From positions 37,201 to 101,200 of the forward strand of contig NZ_JAUMZU010000008.1 of the NCBI RefSeq assembly GCF_030527965.1: a stretch of DNA of 64,000 nt, read 5' to 3'. The DNA is from Neisseria sp. (lineage in GTDB: Bacteria > Pseudomonadota > Gammaproteobacteria > Burkholderiales > Neisseriaceae). The notes beneath the pieces were generated by a model. It ran no database searches. It was not told the DNA's origin and was given only the letters and a program-made list of their open reading frames with translations. A program made the position numbers and the translations under genes. Shown piece by piece: positions 35,889-46,157 of this stretch (position 1 is the first letter of the stretch; the number at the start of each line of letters is the position of its first letter).

Positions 35889-36637
35889 GATGTGTGGCTG
35901 CTGATGCGTTGGGCGATGATGTATAGCGGTGTGTAGGTGAGCGGGAATTTACCGTCGGTTTCGTAGCGGGTACGGTATTGTGCGTAAAAATCCGATAAAC
36001 GGGTTTTGGTCCAGGTGTGTTTGCGGATTGCGGTTACGCCGGTGTGTTTCAAATGTTGTAATACGGCTTGCGGGCTGTCGAATTTTAAAGTGATGGTATC
36101 GGCTGCAAAATGGCTTGTCTGAAAGCCGCTTTGTTGCAATAGATTTTGCCAGACTTCGGGAGAGGGGTAAATCAAGCCGGCTTGGGTCAGGGTGCGGATT
36201 TGAAATAAATTGTCGGGTGTAAAGGTGCTGAAAGCCAGGATGCCGCCCGGTTTCAGACAGGCATGAAGTTTGCGCAGGAGAAGGGCAGGGTTGGTTATCC
36301 ACTGGAAAGTAGAGGCGGATGTAATGAGGTCGTATGGCGTATCAAGCGGTAAGGTTTCGATGTCGCCGGCGAGAAAATGATCGGCTGCCACATAGCTCGA
36401 GCATGCTTCGCATAAATCGTTAACGTGCCATGTATTGGCCGACAGATTATTTTGCAACATACGGGTGTAGTTACCAGAGCCGCATCCGATTTCCAGCGCG
36501 CAATCAATATCGGGCGGTATGAAGTTTTGCAGCAACATTAGAAGATGGGATGCGATTTCCGTTTGCGCTGCCGCATGGCGCTCGTAAGAAGGTAGCGCGC
36601 GGGCGAAACGGCGGGCGATATCGGTTTTACAAAGCAT
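35885..36637 (-). CDS. bioC: Malonyl-[ACP] O-methyltransferase
   Basis: A 250-residue SAM-dependent methyltransferase. The start MLCKTDIARRFARALPSYERHA at 36637 is the normal BioC N-terminus. The frame is open to 36814, but the extension crosses a DUS near 36720 and is not family-like. The SAM motif LEIGCGSGNYT is at about residue 45, with LITSASTFQWITNP further on. BioC masks the malonyl group so that the fatty acid pathway can make pimeloyl-ACP. Confidence 0.9.
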   Translation of the reverse strand: MLCKTDIARRFARALPSYERHAAAQTEIASHLLMLLQNFIPPDIDCALEIGCGSGNYTRMLQNNLSANTWHVNDLCEACSSYVAADHFLAGDIETLPLDTPYDLITSASTFQWITNPALLLRKLHACLKPGGILAFSTFTPDNLFQIRTLTQAGLIYPSPEVWQNLLQQSGFQTSHFAADTITLKFDSPQAVLQHLKHTGVTAIRKHTWTKTRLSDFYAQYRTRYETDGKFPLTYTPLYIIAQRISSHTS

Positions 36638-36796
36638 GGCGGCAGAGGATTGGAAAAACGAAGATTGTAGCAGAATGAAAGTCGGTGCAGATAGTGCAAT
36701 CGAATCGGCCGGTGAAAGTGTTTTCAGACAGGCATTAAGATTCGGTCTGTAAATAGACGCTGGCATGCGCGAGCCAGAGGCCGCGCGGGTTTGGGT

Positions 36797-36827
36797 TTGA
36801 CTATAAGCGGCCAATTTCGGTTACAAT
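36797..36827 (+). promoter_or_regulatory. Probable aroK promoter giving a nearly leaderless mRNA
   Basis: TTGACT (36797-36802), a 19-base spacer and TACAAT (36822-36827) end only 7 bases before the aroK ATG at 36835. Transcription would begin at or next to the start codon, and no Shine-Dalgarno sequence is present. Confidence 0.5.
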
Positions 36828-36834
36828 CGAATCC

Positions 36835-37353
36835 ATGAAAAAATCAAATCGAAATATCTTCCTTGTCGGCCTGATGGGCGCAGGGAAAACCACTATCGGC
36901 AAGCGGCTGGCACAAACATTGGCACGGCCATTTTACGACAGCGATCATGTAATCTGTGAAAAAACCGGCGTATCGATTCCAACCATTTTCGAATTGGAAG
37001 GAGAGCAAGGATTTCGCGAGCGTGAAGCCTGTACTATTGAAGACTTGACCCGTGAAAACGGCATCGTATTGGCCACCGGCGGCGGAGTTGTTTTGCGTGA
37101 AGACAACCGGCAGCGCCTTCGTGAGCGTGGTTTGGTTATCTATCTGCATGCTTGTCCTACGGTTTTGCTCGAAAGAACCCGCTGTGATAAAAACCGCCCG
37201 CTGCTTCAAGTAGATAATCCGTTGGCTAAACTGCAAACGCTTTATCAGGCGCGCGATCCGATTTACCGCCAAACCGCCCATGCCGTTATTGAAGGTGGAG
37301 AAGGCGGCTGTCATAAGACCATTGAAAATATACTAAAATTCCTGCAAGAGTAA
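36835..37353 (+). CDS. aroK: Shikimate kinase
   Basis: A 172-residue kinase that phosphorylates shikimate at the 3-hydroxyl. Walker [16 protein letters not shown] is at residues 12-26, the shikimate-binding D34/FREREA stretch is at about 61-66, and ATGGGVVLR at about 80. aroB follows after 5 bases. In meningococcus these two genes follow the pilMNOPQ operon, to my knowledge; here the upstream neighbour is divergent bioC. Confidence 0.95.
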   Translation: MKKSNRNIFLVGLMGAGKTTIGKRLAQTLARPFYDSDHVICEKTGVSIPTIFELEGEQGFREREACTIEDLTRENGIVLATGGGVVLREDNRQRLRERGLVIYLHACPTVLLERTRCDKNRPLLQVDNPLAKLQTLYQARDPIYRQTAHAVIEGGEGGCHKTIENILKFLQE

Positions 37354-37358
37354 GCCCC

Positions 37359-38435
37359 ATGCAAACCCTTACCGTCAACACCCCGTCTCACAGTTATCCT
37401 ATTTTTATCGGCAGAGATTTGCTGAGTCAAAACATTGCCGAAACTTTGCGGCAGTATATCCGGCAAAAAGCGGCCATTATTACCAATGAAACCGTTGCGC
37501 CGCTGTATCTGGTCGAATGGCAGAAAAAATTGGATGAATTGGGCATCAACCATTTTTCCATTATCCTACCAGACGGCGAAGTTTATAAAAACTGGCAAAC
37601 GCTCAATCTGATTTTTGACGGCCTGCTCAAACACAACGCAGAGCGCAAAACCACACTAATCGCCTTGGGCGGCGGTGTGATTGGCGATACGGTGGGGTTT
37701 GCCGCCGCAGTTTACCAACGCGGCGCACCTTTCATACAAGTGCCCACCACGTTGCTTAGTCAGGTTGATTCTTCGGTTGGCGGGAAAACCGCGGTCAATC
37801 ATCCCTTGGGAAAAAATATGGTTGGCGCATTTTATCAGCCGCAAGCCGTTTTTGCCGACTTGTCAACGTTGTCGACACTGCCACCGCGAGAATTTTCGGC
37901 CGGCATGGCGGAAGTGATTAAATATGCATTGTTGGGAGATGCGGAATTTTTAGTTTGGTTGGAAAAACATATGGAAGATTTGATGCAGCAGAAACCGGAA
38001 GCACTCGGTTATGCCGTTTACCATTGCTGCAAAATGAAAGCCGAAATTGTGGCGGCTGATGAAAAAGAACAGGGCATTCGTGCCTGGCTGAATCTTGGTC
38101 ACACATTTGGCCATGCCATAGAAGCAGAAATGGGGTACGGCGTCTGGTTGCATGGCGAGGCAGTGGCGGCAGGCGCGGTGCTAGCCTGCCGTTTATCGCA
38201 AGCGCTGGGAAAATTAAGCGAAGAAGATACGCAACGTGCCGTCCGTTTATTCGCCCGAGCTGGCCTACCTACCGAAGCGCCGGTGTTTGATTTTGACCGG
38301 TGGATGGCGCATATGAAACATGACAAAAAGGTTAGCGACGGCACGATGAATTTCATCAGCCTGAATAAGCTGGGCGAAGCGTGCATAACGCCTATTCATG
38401 ATATGGAACTTTTGCGAAGGGTTTTGCCGGTTTGA
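37359..38435 (+). CDS. aroB: 3-Dehydroquinate synthase
   Basis: A 358-residue NAD- and metal-dependent enzyme of the shikimate pathway. [21 protein letters not shown] (about residues 104-124) is the NAD-binding signature. The metal ligands lie in EVIKYALL (E189), [12 protein letters not shown] (H252 region) and LHGEAVAAG (H269 region). It is co-transcribed with aroK. Confidence 0.96.
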   Translation: MQTLTVNTPSHSYPIFIGRDLLSQNIAETLRQYIRQKAAIITNETVAPLYLVEWQKKLDELGINHFSIILPDGEVYKNWQTLNLIFDGLLKHNAERKTTLIALGGGVIGDTVGFAAAVYQRGAPFIQVPTTLLSQVDSSVGGKTAVNHPLGKNMVGAFYQPQAVFADLSTLSTLPPREFSAGMAEVIKYALLGDAEFLVWLEKHMEDLMQQKPEALGYAVYHCCKMKAEIVAADEKEQGIRAWLNLGHTFGHAIEAEMGYGVWLHGEAVAAGAVLACRLSQALGKLSEEDTQRAVRLFARAGLPTEAPVFDFDRWMAHMKHDKKVSDGTMNFISLNKLGEACITPIHDMELLRRVLPV

Positions 38436-38509
38436 GTAAGAACAACTCGTATTAAACGATATTTAACTGGTATTTGTGGCAGGAAAAATGAAACTGATAC
38501 AACAAATAC

Positions 38510-38539
38510 TTGCATTAAAACCGTAAAATATCCTAAAAT
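38510..38539 (+). promoter_or_regulatory. Probable promoter of the rpsP operon
   Basis: TTGCAT (38510-38515), an 18-base spacer and TAAAAT (38534-38539) lie 46 bases before rpsP. Confidence 0.45.
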
Positions 38540-38585
38540 TGGCGGTTTCCCATACATTCTATTTTTCTTCAAGGAAATTTTAAAC

Positions 38586-38834
38586 ATGGTAGTTATCCGT
38601 TTAGCCCGCGGCGGCTCTAAAAAACGCCCTTTTTACAGCATCGTTGTAGCCGACAGCAGAAGCCGTCGCGACGGTCGTTTCATTGAGCGCGTGGGTTTTT
38701 ACAATCCAGTAGCCAATGAAAAACAAGAACGTGTGCGTTTGAATGCTGAACGCCTGAATCATTGGGTAGGCCAAGGTGCGCAAGTTAGCGAAGCTGTTAG
38801 TAAACTGGTTAAAGAGCAAAAAGCGGCCGCTTAA
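38586..38834 (+). CDS. rpsP: 30S ribosomal protein S16
   Basis: An 82-residue S16 ([37 protein letters not shown]), normal in length. AAGGAAATTTT precedes the start. It is the first gene of the classic rpsP-rimM-trmD-rplS operon, which couples ribosome assembly with tRNA modification. Confidence 0.98.
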   Translation: MVVIRLARGGSKKRPFYSIVVADSRSRRDGRFIERVGFYNPVANEKQERVRLNAERLNHWVGQGAQVSEAVSKLVKEQKAAA

Positions 38835-38845
38835 GTCTTTAAAAT

Positions 38846-39355
38846 ATGAATGACACTCAGAAATGGGTAGCCATGGGCTACATTAAAGGGGTATTTGGTA
38901 TTAAAGGTTGGGTAAAAGTCTCTGCCAATACTGAATATTCCGATAGTCTGTTGGATTACTCGGAGTGGCGGCTGGTTAAAGACGGTCAAAAACGCACGGT
39001 TGCCGTAGAAAGCGGTAAATTGTCTGGCGGTGAACTTCAAGTAAAATTTGAAGGTATTGACGATCGAAATGTAGCACACGAACTACGCGGTTATACGATT
39101 GAAGTACCACGTGAAGCATTTGCCCCTGCAGAGGAAGGCGAATATTATTGGACGGATTTGGTTGGCATGACTGTAACCAATCAAGAAGGTATTTCACTGG
39201 GAACCGTAGAAAATCTTATGGAAACCGGTGCTCATGACGTGTTGGTTGTTGACGGTGATTACGGCAAAAAGTTAATTCCGTTTGTCTCGAATTATATCGG
39301 CAGCGTTAATATGGAAGACCGAACGATTCTTGTAGATTGGGGTTTGGATTACTGA
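38846..39355 (+). CDS. rimM: Ribosome maturation factor RimM
   Basis: A 169-residue protein with an N-terminal RimM barrel ([19 protein letters not shown]) and a C-terminal PRC-barrel ([17 protein letters not shown]…[22 protein letters not shown]). It helps assembly of the 30S head together with S19. It overlaps trmD by one base (TGATG). Confidence 0.96.
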   Translation: MNDTQKWVAMGYIKGVFGIKGWVKVSANTEYSDSLLDYSEWRLVKDGQKRTVAVESGKLSGGELQVKFEGIDDRNVAHELRGYTIEVPREAFAPAEEGEYYWTDLVGMTVTNQEGISLGTVENLMETGAHDVLVVDGDYGKKLIPFVSNYIGSVNMEDRTILVDWGLDY

Positions 39356-40107
39356 TGAAAATTCAGGCGATTACCCTGTTTCCAGAAATGTTTGACAGTA
39401 TCACTCAATATGGCGTTACCTCTCGTGCGCTGAAAAGCGGATTGTGGCAGTTCGAAGCGATTAATCCACGCGAATTTGCTGATAACAAACTCGGTTATAT
39501 TGATGACCGTCCTTTTGGCGGCGGGCCGGGAATGATTATGATGGCACCGCCTCTGTTGGCCGCTATTGATGCTGCTAAGAAACGGATTTCAAAATCACAG
39601 TCGACTGTGATTTATTTGAGTCCGCAAGGTGCGCCGCTGAATCATGAAAAAGTAAAAGAGCTTGCTCAGATGAGCGACTTGATTTTACTGTGTGGCCGTT
39701 ATGAAGGTATAGATGAGCGCGTGTTGCAAGCAAGCGTTGATCAGGAAGTCAGTATAGGCGATTTTGTTGTATCGGGAGGTGAATTGCCGGCAATGATGCT
39801 GATGGATGCGGTATTGCGGTTGATTCCCGGTGTGTTGGGCGATATGGAGTCTGCCCAGCAAGATTCTTTTGCCGATGGTTTACTGGATTGTCCCCATTAC
39901 ACCCGACCCGTATCATTTATGGGAATGGATGTTCCGGAGGTATTGCGTTCAGGCAATCACGGTTTGATTGCGGAGTGGCGGTTAAAACAATCGTTGCAAC
40001 GTACTTTTTTACGCAGACCAGATTTATTGGAAAAGCGTGATTTAATCCCAAAGGAAACCCGACTCTTGCGAGAAATCGAAGAAGAGCAACGGAAAATCCA
40101 ATTATAA
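39355..40107 (+). CDS. trmD: tRNA (guanine-37-N1)-methyltransferase
   Basis: A 250-residue SPOUT enzyme starting at ATG 39355 ([14 protein letters not shown]). The trefoil-knot sequences are [13 protein letters not shown] and [30 protein letters not shown]. The catalytic Asp region [16 protein letters not shown] is at about 165. It methylates G37 to prevent +1 frameshifting. An in-frame ATG at 39337 inside rimM is not used. Confidence 0.97.
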   Translation: MKIQAITLFPEMFDSITQYGVTSRALKSGLWQFEAINPREFADNKLGYIDDRPFGGGPGMIMMAPPLLAAIDAAKKRISKSQSTVIYLSPQGAPLNHEKVKELAQMSDLILLCGRYEGIDERVLQASVDQEVSIGDFVVSGGELPAMMLMDAVLRLIPGVLGDMESAQQDSFADGLLDCPHYTRPVSFMGMDVPEVLRSGNHGLIAEWRLKQSLQRTFLRRPDLLEKRDLIPKETRLLREIEEEQRKIQL

Positions 40108-40122
40108 TTTAAGGAAATTAAA

Positions 40123-40488
40123 ATGAACTTGATTCAACAGTTAGAGCAAGAAGAAATTGCCCGTTTGAACAAAGATATTCCGGAATTTGCTCCGGGTGAT
40201 ACCGTTGTGGTATGGGCACGCGTAATAGAGGGTAACCGTACCCGTCTTCAAGCTTATGAAGGTGTGGTTATTTCCCGTCGCAATCGTGGTTTGAACAGCA
40301 ATTTTATCGTGCGTAAAATTTCCAGCGGTGAAGGCGTTGAGCGTACTTTCCCTTTGTATTCTCCGCGTGTTGAGAAAATTGAAGTAAAACGCCGAGGCGA
40401 TGTGCGTCGTGCCAAATTGTATTATTTACGTGGCTTGACTGGTAAAGCTGCGCGGATTAAAGAAAAATTGCCGGCTCGGAAAGGCTAA
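40123..40488 (+). CDS. rplS: 50S ribosomal protein L19
   Basis: A 121-residue L19 ([31 protein letters not shown]…[17 protein letters not shown]), normal length. It is the last gene of the rpsP operon, followed by a strong terminator. Confidence 0.98.
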   Translation: MNLIQQLEQEEIARLNKDIPEFAPGDTVVVWARVIEGNRTRLQAYEGVVISRRNRGLNSNFIVRKISSGEGVERTFPLYSPRVEKIEVKRRGDVRRAKLYYLRGLTGKAARIKEKLPARKG

Positions 40489-40517
40489 TTTTAACTTTTT
40501 TAGTATAGAATGCGATG

Positions 40518-40553
40518 AAATCCCTCTGAATGGTTTATTTAGAGGGATTTTTT
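40518..40553 (+). terminator. Rho-independent terminator of the rpsP operon
   Basis: AAATCCCTCT pairs with AGAGGGATTT across a 13-base loop and is followed by a run of seven T. No gene is seen in 40554-40733, where the nitrilase promoter must lie. Confidence 0.9.
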
Positions 40554-40733
40554 TATTCGATGATGGGTAAGTTGCAGGATAAAGAATAATAAGGGCTAAG
40601 GATGGAGGGGAGATGCCATTTAATAGAAAGAGAGAGATTGTATCTATGCTTGTCTGAAAAACTATTTTTGTTTGTTGATTATTTAGGTTAATATCAACAA
40701 CTATTATATATCGGTATTTAGTTAAGGATAAAT

Positions 40734-41537
40734 GTGAATAATATTAAAGTTGCGGCGATTCAGATGGTTTCTTCAACCCATCCGAGTGAGAATTTGGAAA
40801 CGATGCAAAGATTGGTGCGTCAGGCAGCACAGTTGCAGGTGGATTGGGTTTTGTTGCCAGAATATTGGCCGTTGATGGGCAAACAAGATATCGATAAGTT
40901 GGAGATCGCAGAGCCTTTGGGTTGCGGGGTACTGCAACAGGCATTGAGCGATTTGGCGCGGGAATGTGGGGTGGTGTTGTTTGGCGGCACTGTTCCTTTG
41001 AAGAGTAAGGAACTGGATAAGGTATTAAATACGATGTTGGTTTTTGATGCCGATGGGGAACGCTTGAGCTTTTATGACAAGATGCATTTGTTTGGTTATT
41101 CCGGTTTAGGAGAGCAATATGCGGAAGCGGATACGATTCTGGCTGGGCAAGCGGTGCCGAGTTTGAAAGTTGATGGTTGGAGTGTGGCGCAGGGTGTGTG
41201 TTATGACGTTAGGTTTCCTGAATTTTTCAGGGCGCAATTGCCGTTTGACGTATTGTTGTTGCCTGCTGCGTTTACAGATACAACAGGCCGCGCGCATTGG
41301 GAACTATTATTGCGGGCTCGTGCGGTGGAAAATCAATGTTACGTGGTTGCCGCGGCTCAAGGCGGGGTACATGAAAGCGGCCGTAAAACGTTTGGTCATA
41401 GCATGATTGTTGATCCATGGGGCGATGTGGTAAATGTGTTGGGTGAGGGCGAGGGTATTGTAACGGCTGAATTGGATGTGGCGCGTTTGAAAAGTGTTCG
41501 TACGCGTTTGCCTGCTTTGTCGCATAGGATGTTGTAG
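40734..41537 (+). CDS. Carbon-nitrogen hydrolase (Nit1-like amidase)
   Basis: A 267-residue nitrilase-superfamily protein starting at GTG 40734 with AAGGATAA just upstream. The Glu-Lys-Cys triad is visible: LLPEYWPL (E at about 43), FYDKMHLFGYSG (K at about 110) and GVCYDVRFPEFFR (C at about 152). The last motif places it with Nit1/YafV-like enzymes that hydrolyse deaminated glutathione, a metabolite-repair function. It is a single gene ending near a half DUS at 41549. Confidence 0.87.
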   Translation: MNNIKVAAIQMVSSTHPSENLETMQRLVRQAAQLQVDWVLLPEYWPLMGKQDIDKLEIAEPLGCGVLQQALSDLARECGVVLFGGTVPLKSKELDKVLNTMLVFDADGERLSFYDKMHLFGYSGLGEQYAEADTILAGQAVPSLKVDGWSVAQGVCYDVRFPEFFRAQLPFDVLLLPAAFTDTTGRAHWELLLRARAVENQCYVVAAAQGGVHESGRKTFGHSMIVDPWGDVVNVLGEGEGIVTAELDVARLKSVRTRLPALSHRML

Positions 41538-41737
41538 TGGGTTAAATTTCAGACAGGCATTGGAACGTATTTATGCCTTTTCTTGAAAATTTAATCAGAT
41601 TATTTATAGCGGGGTAGTTCCCGCTATAAATATTGAAAAATAAAGTATTTTTTTGTACAATCTTTCGCTTTTCACTGCAAGGCAATTTAAATGCCTGTCT
41701 GAAAAATTATCGTCATTTCATCAATTAAGAATCCGTT

Positions 41738-43336
41738 ATGTCTCATATTCCACAAGAAGTGCGCCGCCGTCGTACTTTTGCCATCATTTCCCACCCTGAT
41801 GCGGGTAAAACCACGTTAACCGAAAAGCTGTTGTTGTTTTCCGGTGCTATTCAAAGTGCAGGTACGGTAAAAGGTAAGAAAACCGGTAAGTTCGCGACAT
41901 CTGACTGGATGGAAATTGAGAAGCAACGGGGTATTTCAGTTGCTTCATCTGTAATGCAATTTGAATATCAAGATCATATTGTTAACTTACTCGATACGCC
42001 CGGACACCAAGACTTCTCTGAAGATACTTATCGCGTGCTGACTGCTGTGGACAGTGCGTTGATGGTTATTGATGCGGCAAAAGGGGTGGAGGCGCAGACT
42101 ATTAAACTGCTGAACGTTTGCCGTTTGCGCAGCACCCCTATCGTCACTTTTATGAACAAATATGACCGTGAGGTACGCGATTCTTTGGAATTGTTGGATG
42201 AAGTGGAGAGTATTCTTAAAATCCGCTGCGCACCGGTTACCTGGCCGATAGGGATGGGTAAGAATTTTAAGGGTGTGTATCATATTTTAAATGATAAAGT
42301 GTATTTGTTTGATGCCGGCGGTAAGAAATTGCCGCATGAATTTGAAATTGTTGAAGGCATCGATAACCCGCGGTTGGATGAGTTGTTTCCATTGGAAATG
42401 GACAATCTGCGTGCAGAAATCGAATTGGTGCAGGCTGCTTCCAATGAATTTGATTTAGATGCGTTTTTGGCGGGCGAATTGACACCGGTGTTTTTTGGTT
42501 CGGCCATCAATAATTTCGGTATTCAAGAGATCCTCAATTCTTTGATTGACTGGGCGCCTGCGCCCAAAGGTCGGGATGCGACCGTACGGATGGTGGAACC
42601 GGAAGAAGGAAAATTTTCTGGTTTTGTGTTTAAAATCCAAGCCAATATGGATCCGAAGCATCGTGACCGCATCGCTTTTTTGCGCATCTGTTCCGGCAAG
42701 TTTGAGCGCGGTATGAAGATGAAGCATTTGCGGATTAATCGTGAAATCGCGGCTTCCAGCGTGGTAACGTTTATGTCGCATGATCGGGAATTGGTTGAAG
42801 AGGCTTATGCCGGAGACATCATCGGTATTCCGAATCACGGCAATATTCAGATCGGCGACAGTTTTTCAGAAGGAGAGCAGCTGGCCTTTACCGGCATTCC
42901 GTTTTTTGCACCTGAATTGTTCCGCAGTGTTCGTATTAAAAACCCTCTGAAAATGAAACAGTTGCAAAAAGGTTTGCAACAGTTGGGGGAAGAAGGTGCG
43001 GTGCAGGTATTTAAACCGCATAACGGTGCAGATTTAATCTTGGGTGCGGTGGGTGTGTTGCAGTTTGAAGTGGTTACGTCGCGTCTGTCAGCAGAATACG
43101 GAGTGGAAGCGGTATTTGAAACGGCTAGCATCTGGTCTGCACGCTGGGTATCTTGCGAGGATAAGAAAAAGTTGGCCGAATTTGAAAAGGCTAACGTGGC
43201 TAACCTGGCAACCGATGCGGGCGGTAATCTGGCTTATCTCGCCCCTAATCGTGTGAATTTGAATTTAACTCAGGAGCGTTGGCCGGATATTGTATTCCAC
43301 GAAACGCGTGAACATGCAGTTAATCTCAGTGCATAG
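41738..43336 (+). CDS. prfC: Peptide chain release factor 3
   Basis: A 532-residue translational GTPase. The G1 motif [15 protein letters not shown] is at about residue 18, the G2 region [15 protein letters not shown] follows, then G3 [14 protein letters not shown] and G4 NKYDRE. The EF-G-like domains 2 and 3 follow. RF3 recycles RF1 and RF2 after termination. A DUS lies 35 bases upstream of the start. Confidence 0.96.
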   Translation: MSHIPQEVRRRRTFAIISHPDAGKTTLTEKLLLFSGAIQSAGTVKGKKTGKFATSDWMEIEKQRGISVASSVMQFEYQDHIVNLLDTPGHQDFSEDTYRVLTAVDSALMVIDAAKGVEAQTIKLLNVCRLRSTPIVTFMNKYDREVRDSLELLDEVESILKIRCAPVTWPIGMGKNFKGVYHILNDKVYLFDAGGKKLPHEFEIVEGIDNPRLDELFPLEMDNLRAEIELVQAASNEFDLDAFLAGELTPVFFGSAINNFGIQEILNSLIDWAPAPKGRDATVRMVEPEEGKFSGFVFKIQANMDPKHRDRIAFLRICSGKFERGMKMKHLRINREIAASSVVTFMSHDRELVEEAYAGDIIGIPNHGNIQIGDSFSEGEQLAFTGIPFFAPELFRSVRIKNPLKMKQLQKGLQQLGEEGAVQVFKPHNGADLILGAVGVLQFEVVTSRLSAEYGVEAVFETASIWSARWVSCEDKKKLAEFEKANVANLATDAGGNLAYLAPNRVNLNLTQERWPDIVFHETREHAVNLSA

Positions 43337-43371
43337 TTTTAGCGGTTAATAAACTGAGTTCTAGCTTGGTT

Positions 43372-43410
43372 AAATGTCTGTCTGATTTTTTTCAGACAGG
43401 CATTTATTTT
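43372..43410. terminator. DUS-pair terminator behind prfC (one variant copy)
   Basis: AAATGTCTGTCTGA and TCAGACAGGCATTT form the stem. The left copy has one mismatch to the DUS. A T run follows. Confidence 0.75.
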
Positions 43411-43717
43411 TTGATGGATAAACGGGTTAAGATTAAATTTGAATAGAATTAAATCTGTTGTAAAAAAGCGAAATTTAAAATAAACGGATATTATTTTTGA
43501 TAAACGGATTTTTAAATGTTAGTTAAATAAATTTTAGCAAATCATACAGATAGGGTTTATATTTTGATAATTATTCTTGTTACCTTAACATTGCTAGCTG
43601 TAAATAAAGGAAGAATTAACGAAAAAAAAGATTGGAAAATGCCGATTGTCTGTTTAAAATTCCATTTATCTTGATTTATATGCTAATTGGTAAAGAAATT
43701 TTAAATACGGCGGCATT
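43411..43717. other. AT-rich upstream region with a Fur-box-like sequence
   Basis: No confident gene. At 43566-43584 GATAATTATTCTTGTTACC matches 13 of 19 positions of the Fur consensus. A 36-codon open frame starting around 43565 is too weak to call. Confidence 0.35.
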
Positions 43718-44389
43718 ATGAACACTATTTCTATCGACTTTCAACCACAACGAAGTTTTCTTGAACAGTCAAGAAAAGTTTCGCGTGCCCATATGGGAGA
43801 AATGATTGCCGAGATGAATAAAAATGCATTATTTGCCGACAAGCGTATTTTGATTCAAAGTCAGCCGGTTTGCGCTGCGGATAAGCTTGAAACCGAATCA
43901 TTAAAGAGCTGCCCGTTCGGCGGTTCTGGTTTTACTAATCAAATTAATGCGATGGAAGGTAGTGAACTTTTATTGGGCATGCCTTCTGAAAACCGTTATA
44001 ACAGGGTTTTTCTGGTTGATTGCATGGGAGATGCTCGGCAAAGCCTTTGTTTCCATGATAAAGAAGAGCTTAAAAGTACCGGATTGATTGAATGGTTGTT
44101 AGACGAGCAGGCTTCAACGTTGATTATCGGCGGCACGGCGATAGACCGCAGCTTGAAGGAAACGGTGAAGCAGCTGCGCTTTTTTGGCAATTGGGATATT
44201 GTTGTGAATTTGGCAGCTTGCCGTGGATTTGATGCGGAAGAAACATTGGCTGCTATTAACGAAATGCGCCGTATCGGTGTGCGGACGATTACCAATTCGA
44301 TAGAACTGATTAGCAAATTGGTGCCGGCACATGCGGCTTCGCCTGAAATGATGAAAATCAGCCATGCTTTGAAGTTTTCCAGAATCTGA
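43718..44389 (+). CDS. Isochorismatase/nicotinamidase-fold protein lacking the catalytic cysteine
   Basis: A 223-residue protein with the cysteine-hydrolase layout. D7 in ISIDFQPQRSF matches the catalytic Asp. K115 lies in a plausible lysine position. The region IIGGTAIDRSLKETV…VVNLAACRGFDAEETLAAINEMRRIGV (137-188) is the nicotinamidase core. Where these enzymes read D-Y-C-V, this one reads D-R-S-L, so the nucleophile is Ser145 instead of Cys. It is therefore either a pseudoenzyme or has altered chemistry. A Fur-like box lies upstream. Function unknown. Confidence 0.65.
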   Translation: MNTISIDFQPQRSFLEQSRKVSRAHMGEMIAEMNKNALFADKRILIQSQPVCAADKLETESLKSCPFGGSGFTNQINAMEGSELLLGMPSENRYNRVFLVDCMGDARQSLCFHDKEELKSTGLIEWLLDEQASTLIIGGTAIDRSLKETVKQLRFFGNWDIVVNLAACRGFDAEETLAAINEMRRIGVRTITNSIELISKLVPAHAASPEMMKISHALKFSRI

Positions 44390-44413
44390 ACTGGTAAGAT
44401 GTGGAGGCTGATT

Positions 44414-44447
44414 AATGCCTGTCTGAAAAAGTTTTCAGACAGGCATT
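44414..44447. terminator. DUS-pair terminator
   Basis: ATGCCTGTCTGAAAA and TTTTCAGACAGGCAT form a 16-bp stem with a 2-base loop, behind the isochorismatase-fold gene. Confidence 0.8.
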
Positions 44448-44660
44448 TGCTTTGTTATTTGCCGAAAGGTTGGTTCTATATGGTTCGAAAGTATGGTTTC
44501 GCCGTTGGGCGATATGGTTTTATAATACATAAATCGGTTGCCATGCCGTAAAAAACGATATGTTTTGCCTAATCCTGTTTTCTTGGCGGCTAAAAAAGCG
44601 TATCGTTGCAAACCGGCGCTAACCAAATATAACGATACCAAATATACCAAGGAACGCATT

Positions 44661-46154
44661 ATGTCTGAGCAGCAAGAACCGCAGCCGGCGGTGCCTAAGC
44701 AAGTGCCGCCTAAAAAAGCAGCCTCTCAGCCGGAGAAGGGTAAATCAAAAGAAAAAGAACAGGTTGTTAAACTCTATCAAGGCGCTAAACGCATCCATCC
44801 CAAGTTGGCCAAAGGTCGCTTTGCCAATTGGCGGATTTGGGCGATTGTAGCGACGCAATTCGTGTTTTACGTATTGCCATGGTTTAACCTGAATGGCAGG
44901 CAGGCTGTTTTGTTTGATATTCCTGCCAGGCATTTCTATATCTTCGGCCTTTCATTGGGTACGGGCGATTTGATTTATCTGGCCGGGTTGCTGATTGTTT
45001 CGGCTTTCGGCCTCTTTTGGTGGACGACCATCGCAGGCCGTTTGTGGTGCGGCTATGCTTGCCCGCAAACGGTTTACACGGAAATCATGTTGTGGATAGA
45101 CCATTTCGTTGAAGGCGATCGCAACAAGCGGATGAAATTGGAGAAAGCGCCGTGGGACTTCACTAAAATCCGCATCAAAGCGACTAAATATCTGCTGATT
45201 TTTGCCGTATGTGCTTGGACGGGTATCACATTTGCCGGTTGGTTTTCCCCCATCCGTCAATTCGTTCCTAATATTTTTAATGGGTCGGCTGGAACGGCCG
45301 TTTTAATTGCAGCGGCTTTTTATGGTATTGCAACTTGGATGATGGCGCATGTGATGCGTGAGCAAGTATGCAAATACATGTGCCCGTATGCGCGTTTCCA
45401 GAGCGCCATGTTTGACCACGACACCTTGGTTATTTCTTATGATGAAGAGCGGGGGGAGCCGCGCGGGGCACGCAAGAAAAACGTCAGCAAAGAAGAAAGC
45501 CAATTGGGCGACTGTATCAATTGCACGATGTGCGTGCAGGTATGTCCTGTCGGCATAGATATCCGAAACGGTTTGCAGTATGAATGCATAGGCTGTGCTG
45601 CGTGTATTGATGCTTGCGATGAAATTATGGATAAAATGAATTATCCGCGCGGGCTCATCCGTTACACTACAGAGTCTGCATTGAAACATGAGTATACCGA
45701 AGCACAAATTAAAAAACGTTTGTTCAGGCCTAAAGTTGTTGGATATGGTGCGTTTCTCTTTGTCGCGGTTATCGCTTTACTGTTCGGCGTGGCCACGCGT
45801 GATAGTCTGACTGTCGATATTATTAAAGATAGAGGCGTGATGGTACGAGAAAACAAACAGGGCCGCTTGGAGAATGCATATAATCTGCGCATCGTAAACG
45901 CAAGCGAAGAGGAACAAGTGCTGACTGCTTCAGTAAGCGGTTTTGACGACATTGCTCTGACTGGCCTGCCGCCGAAAGGTTTGCATGTCCCGCCGAATGA
46001 AACACTGACTGTGCCGGTGCAAGTATCTACCTATCCCGAATATGCCGATAAAGGCACGCATCCGATTGAATTCCGGTTTAAATACCGACAAGCGGCAGAA
46101 GCGGGTGATCAGGCTAAAGAGCTTGTGGAAGATTCTTCATTTATCGGGGAGTAA
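44661..46154 (+). CDS. ccoG: Cytochrome c oxidase accessory protein CcoG (FixG-like ferredoxin)
   Basis: A 497-residue membrane protein needed for assembly and copper delivery of the cbb3 oxidase. The start is ATG 44661 with AAGGAACG upstream, although the frame is open from 44538. About five membrane helices are present, with WCGYACPQTVYTE at about 133 and two 4Fe-4S binding sets (CINCTMCVQVCP; CIGCAACIDACD, about 290-325). A C-terminal periplasmic Ig-like domain follows. fixH follows after 3 bases. The ccoNOP genes themselves are not in the window. Confidence 0.93.
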   Translation: MSEQQEPQPAVPKQVPPKKAASQPEKGKSKEKEQVVKLYQGAKRIHPKLAKGRFANWRIWAIVATQFVFYVLPWFNLNGRQAVLFDIPARHFYIFGLSLGTGDLIYLAGLLIVSAFGLFWWTTIAGRLWCGYACPQTVYTEIMLWIDHFVEGDRNKRMKLEKAPWDFTKIRIKATKYLLIFAVCAWTGITFAGWFSPIRQFVPNIFNGSAGTAVLIAAAFYGIATWMMAHVMREQVCKYMCPYARFQSAMFDHDTLVISYDEERGEPRGARKKNVSKEESQLGDCINCTMCVQVCPVGIDIRNGLQYECIGCAACIDACDEIMDKMNYPRGLIRYTTESALKHEYTEAQIKKRLFRPKVVGYGAFLFVAVIALLFGVATRDSLTVDIIKDRGVMVRENKQGRLENAYNLRIVNASEEEQVLTASVSGFDDIALTGLPPKGLHVPPNETLTVPVQVSTYPEYADKGTHPIEFRFKYRQAAEAGDQAKELVEDSSFIGE

Positions 46155-46157
46155 AAC

